In this document: positions 55,960 to 64,000 of the stretch, piece after piece | Layout of the letters: every line of letters starts with the position of its first letter | Numbering within the stretch: position 1 is the first letter of the stretch | NCBI RefSeq assembly: GCF_025869515.1 | Contig: NZ_JAOZVR010000119.1 | Span: 1 to 64,000, forward strand | DNA: 64,000 nucleotides | Reading direction: 5' to 3' | From: Ferrovibrio sp. | GTDB taxonomy: Bacteria > Pseudomonadota > Alphaproteobacteria > Ferrovibrionales > Ferrovibrionaceae | Notes under the pieces: generated by a model | The model's database searches: none | Seen by the model: the letters and a program-made list of their open reading frames with translations, nothing else | What the model was told of the DNA's origin: nothing | Translations under genes and position numbers: made by a program

Positions 55960-57240
55960 ATGCTTCGGATTCGCGTTATTGCCGTGATCGTCCTGACCGG
56001 GCTGGTCGCCGCCTGCGGCGAGCAGGCACCGGCGCCGGTGGTCTTCGGCCATCGCGGCGAAATCCCGGCCGTGACGCCGGGCACGCCGCCGCCCGGCGGG
56101 CAATCGAGAGGGGCTGCAGGTGCCGTGCCGCTGCCGGCCCCGCAGGGCAGCGTGCAGATGGAGCAGCTGGCACCGCCGGGCGGCGGCGCGAGCGGCCGGC
56201 CGGCACCGAATGCGGTTCAGCAGGCCGTCCCGCAGCAGGCCGTCTCGCAGCAGACTGCGGCAGCCGACGCCGTGATCGTGCAGCCGGGCGATACCGTCTA
56301 TGCGCTGTCGCGCCGCTATAACCGGCCGGTCCGCGCCATCATCGAGGATAACAACCTGCAGCCGCCTTATGCGCTGCAGTCGGGCCAGCAGCTGCGTCTG
56401 CCGCAGGGGCGCTTTCACACGGTGCAGCGCGGCGAAACGCTGTACAGCATTTCGCGCGGCACCGGCGTCGACGTCTACAGCCTGGCGCAGGCCAACGACC
56501 TGCAGCCGCCATTCGGCATCAGTGTCGGCCAGCAGCTGAAGGTGCCGTCGCCGACCGGCTATGCCGTCGCCTCGGCGCCGGCGCCGGACAGCCCGAGCGC
56601 GCCGCAGGAGCCGGCGCCGCGCGGCTATCAGGCCGATACCCTGCCGGTGTCGCCGGGTGTGCAGCCGCCGCAGGCCGAGGACACTAACAGTGCCGGTTTG
56701 CCACCTGTGCCGCAGGCACCGCTGCCGGAGAGCGATGTGCCGGCACGCGGCACTGCCACGCCGCAGGCCGAAACCGAGGCCGTGGCGACAGCGTCGCCAC
56801 CTCCGTCTTCCGCTCCGGTGGCCGATCCGAAACAGGATACCGTGCTGCCGCCGCGCTCGGGCCGCACTTTCTCATGGCCGGTGCGCGGCCGCGTGCTGGC
56901 CGGCTTCGGCCCGACGCCGGACGGGCTGCATAACGACGGTATCAACATCGCCGCGCGGGCCGGCGCGCCGGTGATCGCGGCCGAGAATGGCGTGGTGGTC
57001 TATGCCGGCAGCGAGCTGAAGGGCTTCGGCAACCTGCTGCTGGTGCGCCATGCGGATGGCTGGATGACGGCCTATGCCCATCTCGACAAGGCGCTGGTCA
57101 AGAAAGGCCAGAAAGTCACCAGGGGCCAGGCCATCGGCACGGTGGGCAGCACCGGCGGCGTCGGCCAGCCGCAGCTGCATTTTGAAATCCGCCGCGGTAC
57201 CCAGGCGGTCGATCCGGCCAAGTTCCTGTCGGTGGCCTAA
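55960..57240 (+). CDS. NlpD-like lipoprotein, LysM and degenerate M23 domain
   Basis: A 426-residue lipoprotein: signal ending LVAAC with the lipidated Cys19, two LysM repeats (about 90-145 and 145-198, e.g. QPGDTVYALSRRYNRPVRAI), a Pro-rich linker and a C-terminal M23/LytM domain (about 325-422). The zinc site is changed: GLHNDGINIAA has N where the metal aspartate should be and the second motif is QLHFEI rather than HxH. It is therefore probably a non-catalytic activator of amidases, as NlpD and EnvC are. Confidence 0.88.
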   Translation: MLRIRVIAVIVLTGLVAACGEQAPAPVVFGHRGEIPAVTPGTPPPGGQSRGAAGAVPLPAPQGSVQMEQLAPPGGGASGRPAPNAVQQAVPQQAVSQQTAAADAVIVQPGDTVYALSRRYNRPVRAIIEDNNLQPPYALQSGQQLRLPQGRFHTVQRGETLYSISRGTGVDVYSLAQANDLQPPFGISVGQQLKVPSPTGYAVASAPAPDSPSAPQEPAPRGYQADTLPVSPGVQPPQAEDTNSAGLPPVPQAPLPESDVPARGTATPQAETEAVATASPPPSSAPVADPKQDTVLPPRSGRTFSWPVRGRVLAGFGPTPDGLHNDGINIAARAGAPVIAAENGVVVYAGSELKGFGNLLLVRHADGWMTAYAHLDKALVKKGQKVTRGQAIGTVGSTGGVGQPQLHFEIRRGTQAVDPAKFLSVA

Positions 57241-58169
57241 GACTTCAGCGTCCTGATCGGCTGGCCGAGGCGGCCGGCGAGATCCTGGATGAATTGCCAG
57301 GCGACGCGGCCTGAGCGTGCGCCGCGCGTCATCGACCATTCCACCGCTTCGGCGCGCAGCTGCGTCTGGTCGATCTTCAGGCCATAGGCTTTGCTGTAGC
57401 CATCCAGCATGGCGAAGAAATCTTCCTGGCTGCAGGAATGGAAGCCGAGCCAGAGGCCGAAGCGGTCCGACAGCGAGACTTTCTCTTCCACGGCTTCATG
57501 CGGATTGATCGCGGTCGACTTCTCGTTCTCCATCATGTCGCGCGGCAGCAGGTGGCGGCGGTTCGAGGTGGCATAGAGGATCACGTTGTCCGGCCGGCCT
57601 TCGATGCCGCCATCCAGCACGGCCTTCAGCGACTTGTAATGCTGGTCTTCCGCATCGAAGGAGAGGTCGTCGCAGAACAGCACATAGCGGCGCTTTGAAT
57701 CGCGCAGCAGGGTCAGCAGGGCGGGCAGGGTGGGAATATCCTCACGGTGGATTTCCACCAGCGCCAGCGCCCCAGTCTTTCCTGGCTGCTTCTTCGCGTT
57801 GATGGCGCCATGCACGGCCTTGACCAGCGAAGACTTGCCCATGCCACGCGCGCCCCAAAGAAGCGCGTTGTTGGCCGGCAGGCCCCTGGCGAAACGCTGG
57901 GTGTTGTCGAGCAGGATGTCGCGCACGCGCTCCACGCCCTGCAGCAGGCGGATCGGCACGGCATTGATGCTGGGCACCGGGGCCAGCCAGCCGGGCGCGG
58001 GCTCGGCATGCCAGATGAAGGCATCGGCCGCCGTCTCGTCGAAAGCCGGCGCCAGCGGCGGGGCGAGCCGTTCCAGCGCCGCCGCGATGCGCAGCAGGGT
58101 GGTTTCGTGCAGGTTAGCTGCAGGCTTTGCTTTGGGGCGGGTGGCGGGTTTTACAGGCTTCTTCGGCAT
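57237..58169 (-). CDS. DUF815-type AAA+ ATPase
   Basis: A 310-residue ATPase of the DUF815 family. Walker A is [16 protein letters not shown], Walker [10 protein letters not shown], and sensor-like [13 protein letters not shown] follows. A Lys/Pro/Ala-rich N terminus precedes it. Function is unknown; the family is widespread in alpha- and other proteobacteria. The start may be the ATG at 58169 or a GTG three codons upstream. It is convergent with the NlpD-like gene, overlapping its stop by four bases. Confidence 0.86.
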   Translation of the reverse strand: MPKKPVKPATRPKAKPAANLHETTLLRIAAALERLAPPLAPAFDETAADAFIWHAEPAPGWLAPVPSINAVPIRLLQGVERVRDILLDNTQRFARGLPANNALLWGARGMGKSSLVKAVHGAINAKKQPGKTGALALVEIHREDIPTLPALLTLLRDSKRRYVLFCDDLSFDAEDQHYKSLKAVLDGGIEGRPDNVILYATSNRRHLLPRDMMENEKSTAINPHEAVEEKVSLSDRFGLWLGFHSCSQEDFFAMLDGYSKAYGLKIDQTQLRAEAVEWSMTRGARSGRVAWQFIQDLAGRLGQPIRTLKS

Positions 58170-58312
58170 GCTTGTCACGGAACGATACGAGTGAAAGACC
58201 GGGCTATTCTGGGGATGCCAAAGCCGGGGCGCAACCGGTAGCGGGACCCTGGTGTTTGCGCCATAATCCGGCCCCGAAATCGACCAAGCGCAGCTTATAT
58301 TGTGGAGGCCAT

Positions 58313-59746
58313 ATGTATCCCGAAGTGCAGCTTTACATCGACAACGCCTGGACCAAGGGTGCCGGCGGCAAAACCATCCCGGTGCTGAACCCGGCCACCG
58401 GCGAGGAAATCGGCAAGGTCGCGCATGCCGAAAAGGCCGATCTCGACCGCGCGCTGGCTGCTGCCGACAAGGGCTTCAAGGCCTGGAAGAAGGTCTCGCC
58501 GTTCGACCGCTATAAGGTGCTGCGCAAGGCCGCCGACATCATCCGCAGCCGCGCCGACGACATCGGCAAGATCATGTCGATGGAGCAGGGCAAGCCCTTC
58601 ATCGAAGCCAAGGGCGAGACGCTGCTGGCTGGCGACATCATGGACTGGTTCGCCGAAGAAGCGCGCCGCACCTATGGCCGCATCGTGCCGCCGCGCGCCG
58701 AGGGTGTGTACCAGCTGGTGGTGAAGGAGCCGGTCGGTCCCGTCGCCGCCTTCACGCCGTGGAATTTCCCGATCAACCAGGCGGTGCGCAAATGCTCGGC
58801 CGCGCTGGCGGCTGGCTGTTCGATCATCCTGAAGGGTCCGGAAGAGACGCCGGCATCCTGCGCCGCGCTCGTTCAGGCTTATGTCGATGCCGGCGTGCCG
58901 GCCGGCGCGATCCAGCTGGTCTACGGCATTCCGTCGGAGATTTCGGAATACCTGATCCCGCATCCGGTGATCCGCAAGATCACCTTCACCGGCTCGACTC
59001 CGGTGGGCAAGCATCTCGCCATGCTGGCGGGCCAGCATATGAAGCGCATCACCATGGAACTCGGCGGTCATGCCCCGGCCATCGTGTTCGACGATGCCGA
59101 TGTGGACACCGCCGTGAAGGTGCTGAGCGCCAACAAGTTCCGCAATGCCGGCCAAGTCTGCGTGTCGCCGACCCGCTTCCTGGTGCATGAATCGGTCTAT
59201 GGCAAATTCGTCGAGGGCTTCACGGCGTTTGCCAAGTCGCTCAAAGTGGGTGACGGCATGGACAAGGAGACCCGCATGGGTCCGCTGGCCAACGACCGCC
59301 GCGTGCAGGCGATGGAGATGTTCGTCGCCGATGCCGTGTCGAAGGGCGCCAAGGTCGAGACCGGCGGCAAGCGCATCGGCAACAAGGGTAACTTCTTCGA
59401 GCCGACCGTGCTGACCGGCATCAACACCGACATGCGCATCATGAACGAGGAGCCGTTCGGCCCGCTGGCGCCGATCATCCCGTTCTCGAATTTCGATGCG
59501 GTGGTGGAAGAGGCCAACCGTCTGCCCTTCGGCCTGGCGGCCTATGCCTATACCAGGTCGGCCAAGACCGCGGCTGCCATCGGTGCGGCGTTTGAATCCG
59601 GCATGGTGTCGATCAACCACCATGGCCTGGCCCTGCCGGAAGTGCCGTTCGGCGGCATCAAGGATTCGGGTTACGGTTCGGAAGGCGGCTCGGAAGCCAT
59701 CGAATCCTACCTGAACACCAAGTTCATCACCCAGGTCGGCCTTTAA
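58313..59746 (+). CDS. NAD-dependent aldehyde dehydrogenase (succinate-semialdehyde type)
   Basis: A 477-residue aldehyde dehydrogenase. The catalytic cysteine is in [12 protein letters not shown], the general-base glutamate in [12 protein letters not shown], and the NAD-binding [10 protein letters not shown] and [11 protein letters not shown] loops are standard. The proximity of SSADH-like motifs suggests succinate-semialdehyde dehydrogenase, though the substrate is not certain. A GGAGG site lies just upstream of the ATG. Confidence 0.88.
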   Translation: MYPEVQLYIDNAWTKGAGGKTIPVLNPATGEEIGKVAHAEKADLDRALAAADKGFKAWKKVSPFDRYKVLRKAADIIRSRADDIGKIMSMEQGKPFIEAKGETLLAGDIMDWFAEEARRTYGRIVPPRAEGVYQLVVKEPVGPVAAFTPWNFPINQAVRKCSAALAAGCSIILKGPEETPASCAALVQAYVDAGVPAGAIQLVYGIPSEISEYLIPHPVIRKITFTGSTPVGKHLAMLAGQHMKRITMELGGHAPAIVFDDADVDTAVKVLSANKFRNAGQVCVSPTRFLVHESVYGKFVEGFTAFAKSLKVGDGMDKETRMGPLANDRRVQAMEMFVADAVSKGAKVETGGKRIGNKGNFFEPTVLTGINTDMRIMNEEPFGPLAPIIPFSNFDAVVEEANRLPFGLAAYAYTRSAKTAAAIGAAFESGMVSINHHGLALPEVPFGGIKDSGYGSEGGSEAIESYLNTKFITQVGL

Positions 59747-59768
59747 CCGCCACCGCCGCCATGATTGA

Positions 59769-59793
59769 AAAGGGGGCTTTGGCCTCCTTTTTT
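59769..59793 (+). terminator. Intrinsic terminator after aldehyde dehydrogenase
   Basis: The stem AAAGGGGGC / GCCTCCTTT (nine pairs, one of them G-T) with a four-base loop is followed by a T-run of six. It lies 22 bases past the stop of the aldehyde dehydrogenase gene and separates it from the unknown gene downstream. Confidence 0.78.
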
Positions 59794-59878
59794 GTCCGCA
59801 CAGAGATTTATAACCATCTATGCGAGTAAATGCCGGAGGTGTACACTAAAAACGATACTTTTTAGCGGAGGGATGGTC

Positions 59879-60643
59879 ATGACGGCCGATGGCTGCTCCA
59901 ATATGCGCAACCTGCTGCTGCTGCTCGCGGCGGTTTTTGTCCTCTGCATCCTTGCCGTTTTCATCGGCGCCGGCTGTTTCGTCATCGGCGCATTCATCGG
60001 CTGGGTATCCGGACTGACATGGGTAGCCAGCCTGTTCAGTGCCGGCTTCCTCGCCGTGATCGCGACTATCGGCAGTGCCATGATGGCGATCGGTCTTGCG
60101 ATCATGGCTATTGCCGGCGTGGTCGCCGCGCTGGTGGCGCTGATCGCTTTCTTTGCGGTGCCAACCTATATCGTCATGGGCTGTACCGGCGCACAGGGCG
60201 GCGCCGGTACAGCCGCTGGTTTCGGCAATTTCGGCGGTGCGCAATGGCCTTTGCCGATCCCGCCGTTTCCCGGCCTGCCGCCGCTGCCGGCCGGTGTCGA
60301 CCCGGCCAAGTTCATGCAGTGCCTGATGGCCGCCACTGGCGCGAGCTGCTCCTGTGGTGACAAGGGCAAGGACCCGGCCGCAGAGGCATGGTCGCTGCTG
60401 CAGCCCTTCATCGCATTCCTCGAAGATAAGGTGCGCGAGGCCAAGGAGCAGCAGGCGCAGTTGCAGGCCTATATCGACATGCTGCCGGGCAGCGCCGAGG
60501 GCAAGGCGGCCGCCGAGGAGGTGCGCAAAAAACTGGATGAAGCCAAGCGCCGGGGCGAGACCATGTCCTCCACCCTGAACACGGCACGGGCGGCCAGCGG
60601 CCAGATGCTGAGCAATGCCGGGAAAGGCCTCGGCGTCGGCTGA
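59879..60643 (+). CDS. Unknown membrane protein with Cys motif and coiled coil
   Basis: A 254-residue protein of no family I know. Four hydrophobic helices fill residues about 10-100 (e.g. FVLCILAVFIGAGCFVIGAF), followed by a Gly/Pro-rich stretch (about 108-142) and a short Cys-containing segment, MAATGASCSCGDKGKD. The last 85 residues are helical and charged (FLEDKVREAKEQQAQLQAYI). The ATG at 59879 has GGAGGG at good distance. It has its own AT-rich promoter-like region and is convergent with chrA. Confidence 0.72.
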   Translation: MTADGCSNMRNLLLLLAAVFVLCILAVFIGAGCFVIGAFIGWVSGLTWVASLFSAGFLAVIATIGSAMMAIGLAIMAIAGVVAALVALIAFFAVPTYIVMGCTGAQGGAGTAAGFGNFGGAQWPLPIPPFPGLPPLPAGVDPAKFMQCLMAATGASCSCGDKGKDPAAEAWSLLQPFIAFLEDKVREAKEQQAQLQAYIDMLPGSAEGKAAAEEVRKKLDEAKRRGETMSSTLNTARAASGQMLSNAGKGLGVG

Positions 60644-60646
60644 GCG

Positions 60647-61969
60647 CTAAAGAAACAGCCGCAGCACCATCCCGGCCAGTGCCGCGCCACCGAGCAGCCA
60701 GGCCAGACTGAGATGGAAGCGGAAGACGGCGATGATCGCCGCCGCCGACAGCAGCGCCATCCAGGGATCGAGGCTGGAGAGCACCGGCACGTCCCAGCTC
60801 AGCGGGCCGAACGACAGGCTTTCCATCCGCTTGAACAACACATGCAGGCCGAACCAGATGGCGAGGTTGAGGATCACGCCGACCACCGCTGCCGTGATCG
60901 CCGCCAATGCATGGCTGAAGGCGCGCACATGGCGGATGCGCTCGATATAGGGGGCGCCGAGGAATATCCATAAAAAGCACGGCACGAAGGTGACCCAGGT
61001 AGCGAGCAGGCCGCCCGCCACACCGCCGAGCAGCGGGTCGAGGCCACCGAAGCGGAAGCCGGCGATATAGCCGACGAAGGTGAGCACCAGGATCAGCGGG
61101 CCGGGCGTGGTCTCGGCCAGGCCGAGGCCATGCAGCATCTCGTCCGGCCCGAGCCAGCCATAGATCTCCACCGCCTGCTGGCCGACATAGGCGAGCACCG
61201 CATAGGCGCCGCCGAAGGTGACCACCGCCATCTTGCTGAAGAACACACCGATCTGGCTAAAGACGTGATCGGGGCCGAAAGCGGTAAAGCTGTAAAGCAC
61301 CGGTCCGGCCCAGAGCAGCGCGAAGAGGGCGAGGATGCCGATGTTGCGCTGCCAGCTGGGTGCCACGCTGGGCAGCACATCGGCATCGTGCTTGGCCTGC
61401 GCACCGATCCAGTCGGGCTTTGCTTTGCCGATCCGCCAGCCGAGCAGGCCGGCACCCAGCACGACCAGCGGGAAGGGAATCTGCAGGACGAACAGCCCGA
61501 TGAAGGCTGCGGCACTCAGGCCGAGCAGGAAGCGGGTCTTGATCGCGCGTTTGGCAATGCGCTGCATCGCCTCGAACACGATGGCCAGCACGGCGGCCTG
61601 CAGGCCGAAGAACACGCCGCTGATCACCGGCACCTCGCGCCACAGCACATAGATGGTGCTGAGGCCGAGGATGACGGCGAGGCCGGGCAGGATGAACAGC
61701 AGGCCGGCGGCGAGGCCGCCCTTCCAGCGATGCAGCAGCCAGCCGATATACACGGCGGTCTGCTGCGCTTCCGGTCCGGGCAGCAGCATGCAGAAATTCA
61801 GTGCATGCAGGAACTGCGGCTCGCTGACCCACTTTTTCTCGTCAACCACGATGCGATGCATCATGGCGATCTGCCCGGCCGGGCCGCCGAAACTGAGCAG
61901 GCCGATCTTCGCCCAGGTACGGAAGGCCTCGGCGAACGAAGGAACTGCGTTTGGAGTCGGGTTTTGCAT
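60647..61969 (-). CDS. chrA: Chromate transporter, two-domain ChrA
   Basis: A 440-residue membrane protein of the CHR family with two homologous halves (each starting near FGGPAGQIAMMHR and FGGAYAVLAYVGQQ). It exports chromate, probably in exchange for or alongside sulfate. It lies 16 bases downstream of the rhodanese-ChrB fusion gene, forming a chromate-resistance pair. Confidence 0.92.
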   Translation of the reverse strand: MQNPTPNAVPSFAEAFRTWAKIGLLSFGGPAGQIAMMHRIVVDEKKWVSEPQFLHALNFCMLLPGPEAQQTAVYIGWLLHRWKGGLAAGLLFILPGLAVILGLSTIYVLWREVPVISGVFFGLQAAVLAIVFEAMQRIAKRAIKTRFLLGLSAAAFIGLFVLQIPFPLVVLGAGLLGWRIGKAKPDWIGAQAKHDADVLPSVAPSWQRNIGILALFALLWAGPVLYSFTAFGPDHVFSQIGVFFSKMAVVTFGGAYAVLAYVGQQAVEIYGWLGPDEMLHGLGLAETTPGPLILVLTFVGYIAGFRFGGLDPLLGGVAGGLLATWVTFVPCFLWIFLGAPYIERIRHVRAFSHALAAITAAVVGVILNLAIWFGLHVLFKRMESLSFGPLSWDVPVLSSLDPWMALLSAAAIIAVFRFHLSLAWLLGGAALAGMVLRLFL

Positions 61970-61985
61970 GATTTTTTCTACCCGT

Positions 61986-62786
61986 TCATGCCGCCGGAGG
62001 CCAGCCATGACGTTCGTCAATCGCGCTGGCGCACCAAGCATACAGCGCATCGTAGATGAGCATGCCGCGCTCCAGCATGATGTCATCGTCCTGCAACATG
62101 GCCGACAGACCAAGCGAGATGGCGAGCAGGCCGGGGGCCTGCGGCGCCAGCTCTGGGCGGCCGGTATCGGCGGCGCGCACGATCAGGGCCAGTTGCGCCA
62201 GCGCCGGATCATCGCCCAGGTCATGCTTGGCGATGAAGCAGTCGAAGCTGCACAACGCGCCGTCATGGCTGTAGGCCGCGCCCGGGATATCGTAGGGCGT
62301 CGCCTGCCACTCCGTGGCGTGGGCAAAGACCTGGTCGCCGGGCACATAGAGGAAGCGTGCATCGGCATCGATGAAGCGGCGCACCAGCCAGGGGCAGGCG
62401 ATACGGTCGATCTTCGGCCGTTCGCGGGTGATCCAGCGGCTGGGCTCCGCCGGCGGCTTGGCCTGCATCGGCCCGCTGGCGGCCAGCCAGCCTCCGATGC
62501 CGTCGACCAGATAGCGGGCGCGAAAACCACGACGCAGCAGTTCAGCTGTCGCATTCTGGCTAACCTCATGGCCATGCACACAGGCCAAGATAATCTCGGC
62601 CTCGCGCGGCAGGTCGGCGGCCCATTGTGCCAGTTGCTCCGGCCGCCGGCGCCGTGCGCCACGAATGGTGCTGGTGGCTTCGGCATAGCGCTCCTCGCGC
62701 CGCACGTCGAGCAGCACGGGAAAGCGTCCGGCAGCATGGTCGTGCGCCAGTTCAGTGATGGAAATAGAGGGAAGAGGGGTATCCAT
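61986..62786 (-). CDS. Rhodanese-ChrB fusion (sulfurtransferase/chromate resistance)
   Basis: A 266-residue fusion. Residues about 8-115 are a rhodanese domain with the cysteine in ACVHGHEVSQ (about C68). Residues about 117-262 match the ChrB C-terminal domain: DRIACPWLVRRFIDADARFLYV, then SFDCFIAKHDLGDDPALAQLA. Such fusions are known as sulfurtransferase/chromate resistance proteins and probably sense or handle chromate stress. The start ATG at 62786 has AGGAG buried in a hairpin (62793-62820). Confidence 0.88.
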   Translation of the reverse strand: MDTPLPSISITELAHDHAAGRFPVLLDVRREERYAEATSTIRGARRRRPEQLAQWAADLPREAEIILACVHGHEVSQNATAELLRRGFRARYLVDGIGGWLAASGPMQAKPPAEPSRWITRERPKIDRIACPWLVRRFIDADARFLYVPGDQVFAHATEWQATPYDIPGAAYSHDGALCSFDCFIAKHDLGDDPALAQLALIVRAADTGRPELAPQAPGLLAISLGLSAMLQDDDIMLERGMLIYDALYAWCASAIDERHGWPPAA

Positions 62787-62792
62787 AAGGCA

Positions 62793-62820
62793 CTCCTGTC
62801 GTGGGTCACGACTGCAGGAG
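62793..62820 (-). promoter_or_regulatory. Hairpin enclosing the ribosome-binding site of the ChrB-fusion gene
   Basis: On the minus strand, CTCCT-GCA-GTCGTG pairs with CACGAC-AGGAG (a three-base bulge). The AGGAG at 62797-62793 is the likely Shine-Dalgarno site, six bases before the ATG at 62786. Folding would block translation until the stem is opened. Confidence 0.5.
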
Positions 62821-62920
62821 CGGCACTTGGATACCTTGTGGCATCTGCATCGGGGAGACCGCATTGTCCCCGTGACCGGAGACTTATCGCCGGCCGGGCG
62901 TGAAGGCAAGCGGAAATTTT

Positions 62921-64000
62921 TCAGGCTGTCGAGACTTTCCCGCCGGGATGACGCTGCACACGGCCGGCCAGTTCCTTCTCGGTCAGCACCATGTTCACCG
63001 TTGCGGCCGTCAGGCCGCTGACCCGCACCAGTTCGTCAATCAGCACAGGGCTTGGCGACAGCAGGCGTTCGATTTCGGTATGGGCGCGGGCGAGATCGTC
63101 ATCACCGACCGGCGTTTCCTTCGGCATGGCCGGTACGACGGCGACACGGCGTTCCTGCTGCGGCGCCAGGATGGCGAGAATATCGTCGACGCTTTCGATC
63201 AGGGCGGCACCGTCCCGGATCAGGCTGTTGCTGCCGCGACAGCGCGGATCGAGCGGCGAGCCGGGCACGGCCATCACCTCGCGGCCCTGTTCGGCCGCCA
63301 TCCGTGCGGTGATCAGCGAACCGGATTTCAGTGCCGCCTCGACCACCAGCACGCCGGCAGAGGCGCCGGAGATCAGCCGGTTGCGGCGCGGGAAATGCTG
63401 CGCCAGCGGCGGCGAGCCCGGCGGCATTTCGGCAAAGACGGCGCCGCGTTCGGCGATCTCGTCCTGCAGTTTGGCATTCTCGGGCGGGAAGCTGATATCG
63501 ATGCCGGTACCGATGAAGGCGCCCGTTTTTCCTTCTGCACCAAGCGCGCCTTCATGGGCGGCTCTGTCGATGCCGCGCGCCAGACCCGACAGGATGGCAA
63601 AACCGCGCTGTGTGAGGGCCGCCGCAATATCGCGGGTGAAACGCTGGCCGATGGCCGAGGCATTGCGCGCCCCGACGATGGCAATGCCGGGCAGGGCGGT
63701 GATGGATTCCGGATCGCCTTTGACCGCCAGCAGGGGCGGCGCGTCTTCGAGCTGCATCAGGCCAAGCGGATAACCCGGTTCGCCCCAGGCGAGCAGTCTG
63801 GCATTGCAGGCCTTCAGCGCCTTCAGCTCAGTCGTAACGGTTTTCTCGTCGGCCAGGTCGATGCGGCGTTTGGCACCGCCACGCTGTGCCATTTCGGGCA
63901 GGCGCGCGATCGCCTCGGCCGCGCTGCCGTAATACCGGAGTATGTGATGGAAGGTGATCGGTCCGAGATGGGCACTGCGGATCAGCCGCAGCCAGTCGCG
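62921..64000 (-). CDS. dprA: DNA-processing protein DprA, 5' end beyond window
   Basis: The 3' part of dprA, a single-strand DNA-binding protein that loads RecA in natural transformation. The open frame continues to the window edge: the codons from 63893 to 64000 read DWLRLIRSAHLGPITF, matching the N-terminal helical domain. The Rossmann domain has GIAIVGARNASAIGQRF, GLARGIDRAAHEGAL and HFPRRNRLISG, and the C-terminal winged helix is present. The true start lies outside this window. Confidence 0.94.
   Translation of the reverse strand, partial: RDWLRLIRSAHLGPITFHHILRYYGSAAEAIARLPEMAQRGGAKRRIDLADEKTVTTELKALKACNARLLAWGEPGYPLGLMQLEDAPPLLAVKGDPESITALPGIAIVGARNASAIGQRFTRDIAAALTQRGFAILSGLARGIDRAAHEGALGAEGKTGAFIGTGIDISFPPENAKLQDEIAERGAVFAEMPPGSPPLAQHFPRRNRLISGASAGVLVVEAALKSGSLITARMAAEQGREVMAVPGSPLDPRCRGSNSLIRDGAALIESVDDILAILAPQQERRVAVVPAMPKETPVGDDDLARAHTEIERLLSPSPVLIDELVRVSGLTAATVNMVLTEKELAGRVQRHPGGKVSTA

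Overview
The window is GC-rich chromosomal DNA, densely coded on both strands, and reads as an alphaproteobacterium, most plausibly of the Rhodospirillales type. Three conserved neighbourhoods support this: rpoZ-rsh-pyrE-pdxJ-acpS-lepB-rnc-era, argS-SPOR-nagZ-scpAB-tatABC-serS-surE-pcm-nlpD-like, and dapA-smpB. The genus cannot be fixed from sequence reading alone. No rRNA, tRNA, CRISPR array, complete insertion sequence or origin was seen.

Layout. 1-6.1 kb (minus): thiolase, threonine/serine dehydratase, then a slt-HAD-hydrolase operon. 6.2-9.4 kb (plus): dapA, smpB, a molybdopterin sulfite-oxidase-like protein and a ZntB-type transporter. 9.4-14.97 kb: a 2-oxoglutarate/iron oxygenase, an M81 (MlrC) peptidase divergent from a Tat-exported peptide-binding protein, a family-5 uracil-DNA glycosylase and a NYN protein. 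15.06-22.74 kb (plus): folK, rpoZ and the stringent-response/vitamin/lipid/secretion/RNA housekeeping run ending in era. 22.7-29 kb: AEC transporter, a small unknown, AsmA-like, YihY-like, ilvD. 29-31.4 kb: a second M81 peptidase flanked by clusters of palindromic repeats, plus a degenerate 21-bp tandem repeat. 31.4-33.6 kb: a desaturase, then a low-GC scar in which a truncated PD-(D/E)XK nuclease runs into a truncated branched-chain amino-acid permease. 33.6-43.6 kb: an accessory mix (katG, GNAT, GFA, TetR/MFS, GST, DUF427, FkbM methyltransferase, CheY-like regulator, xthA, isochorismatase-like, ErpA-like). 43.8-57.2 kb (plus): the argS to NlpD-like cell-envelope, chromosome-segregation and Tat cluster. 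57.2-64 kb: DUF815 ATPase, aldehyde dehydrogenase, an unknown membrane protein, chrA with a rhodanese-ChrB fusion, and the 3'-terminal part of dprA running off the window.

How the genes work together. The two large plus-strand blocks are core cell machinery: stringent response, CoA/ACP and pyridoxal biosynthesis, signal peptidase, RNase III and Era in one; peptidoglycan turnover, condensin loading, Tat export, serine charging and protein repair in the other. Accessory blocks handle oxidative stress (katG, GST, ErpA-like), chromate/sulfate transport, and amino-acid or peptide use (MlrC, SBP, dehydratase, ilvD).

Most unusual items. serS is a base-composition mosaic: its tRNA-binding arm and an extra roughly 50-residue insertion in the catalytic domain are AT-rich, while the rest matches the genome. 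Others are the head-to-head gene remnants at 33.0 kb, the nearly pure Asp/Glu tract in ScpB, the palindromic repeat families around the second MlrC gene, and a hairpin that would bury the ribosome-binding site of the chromate-resistance gene. No complete new defence or mobile system was recognised.
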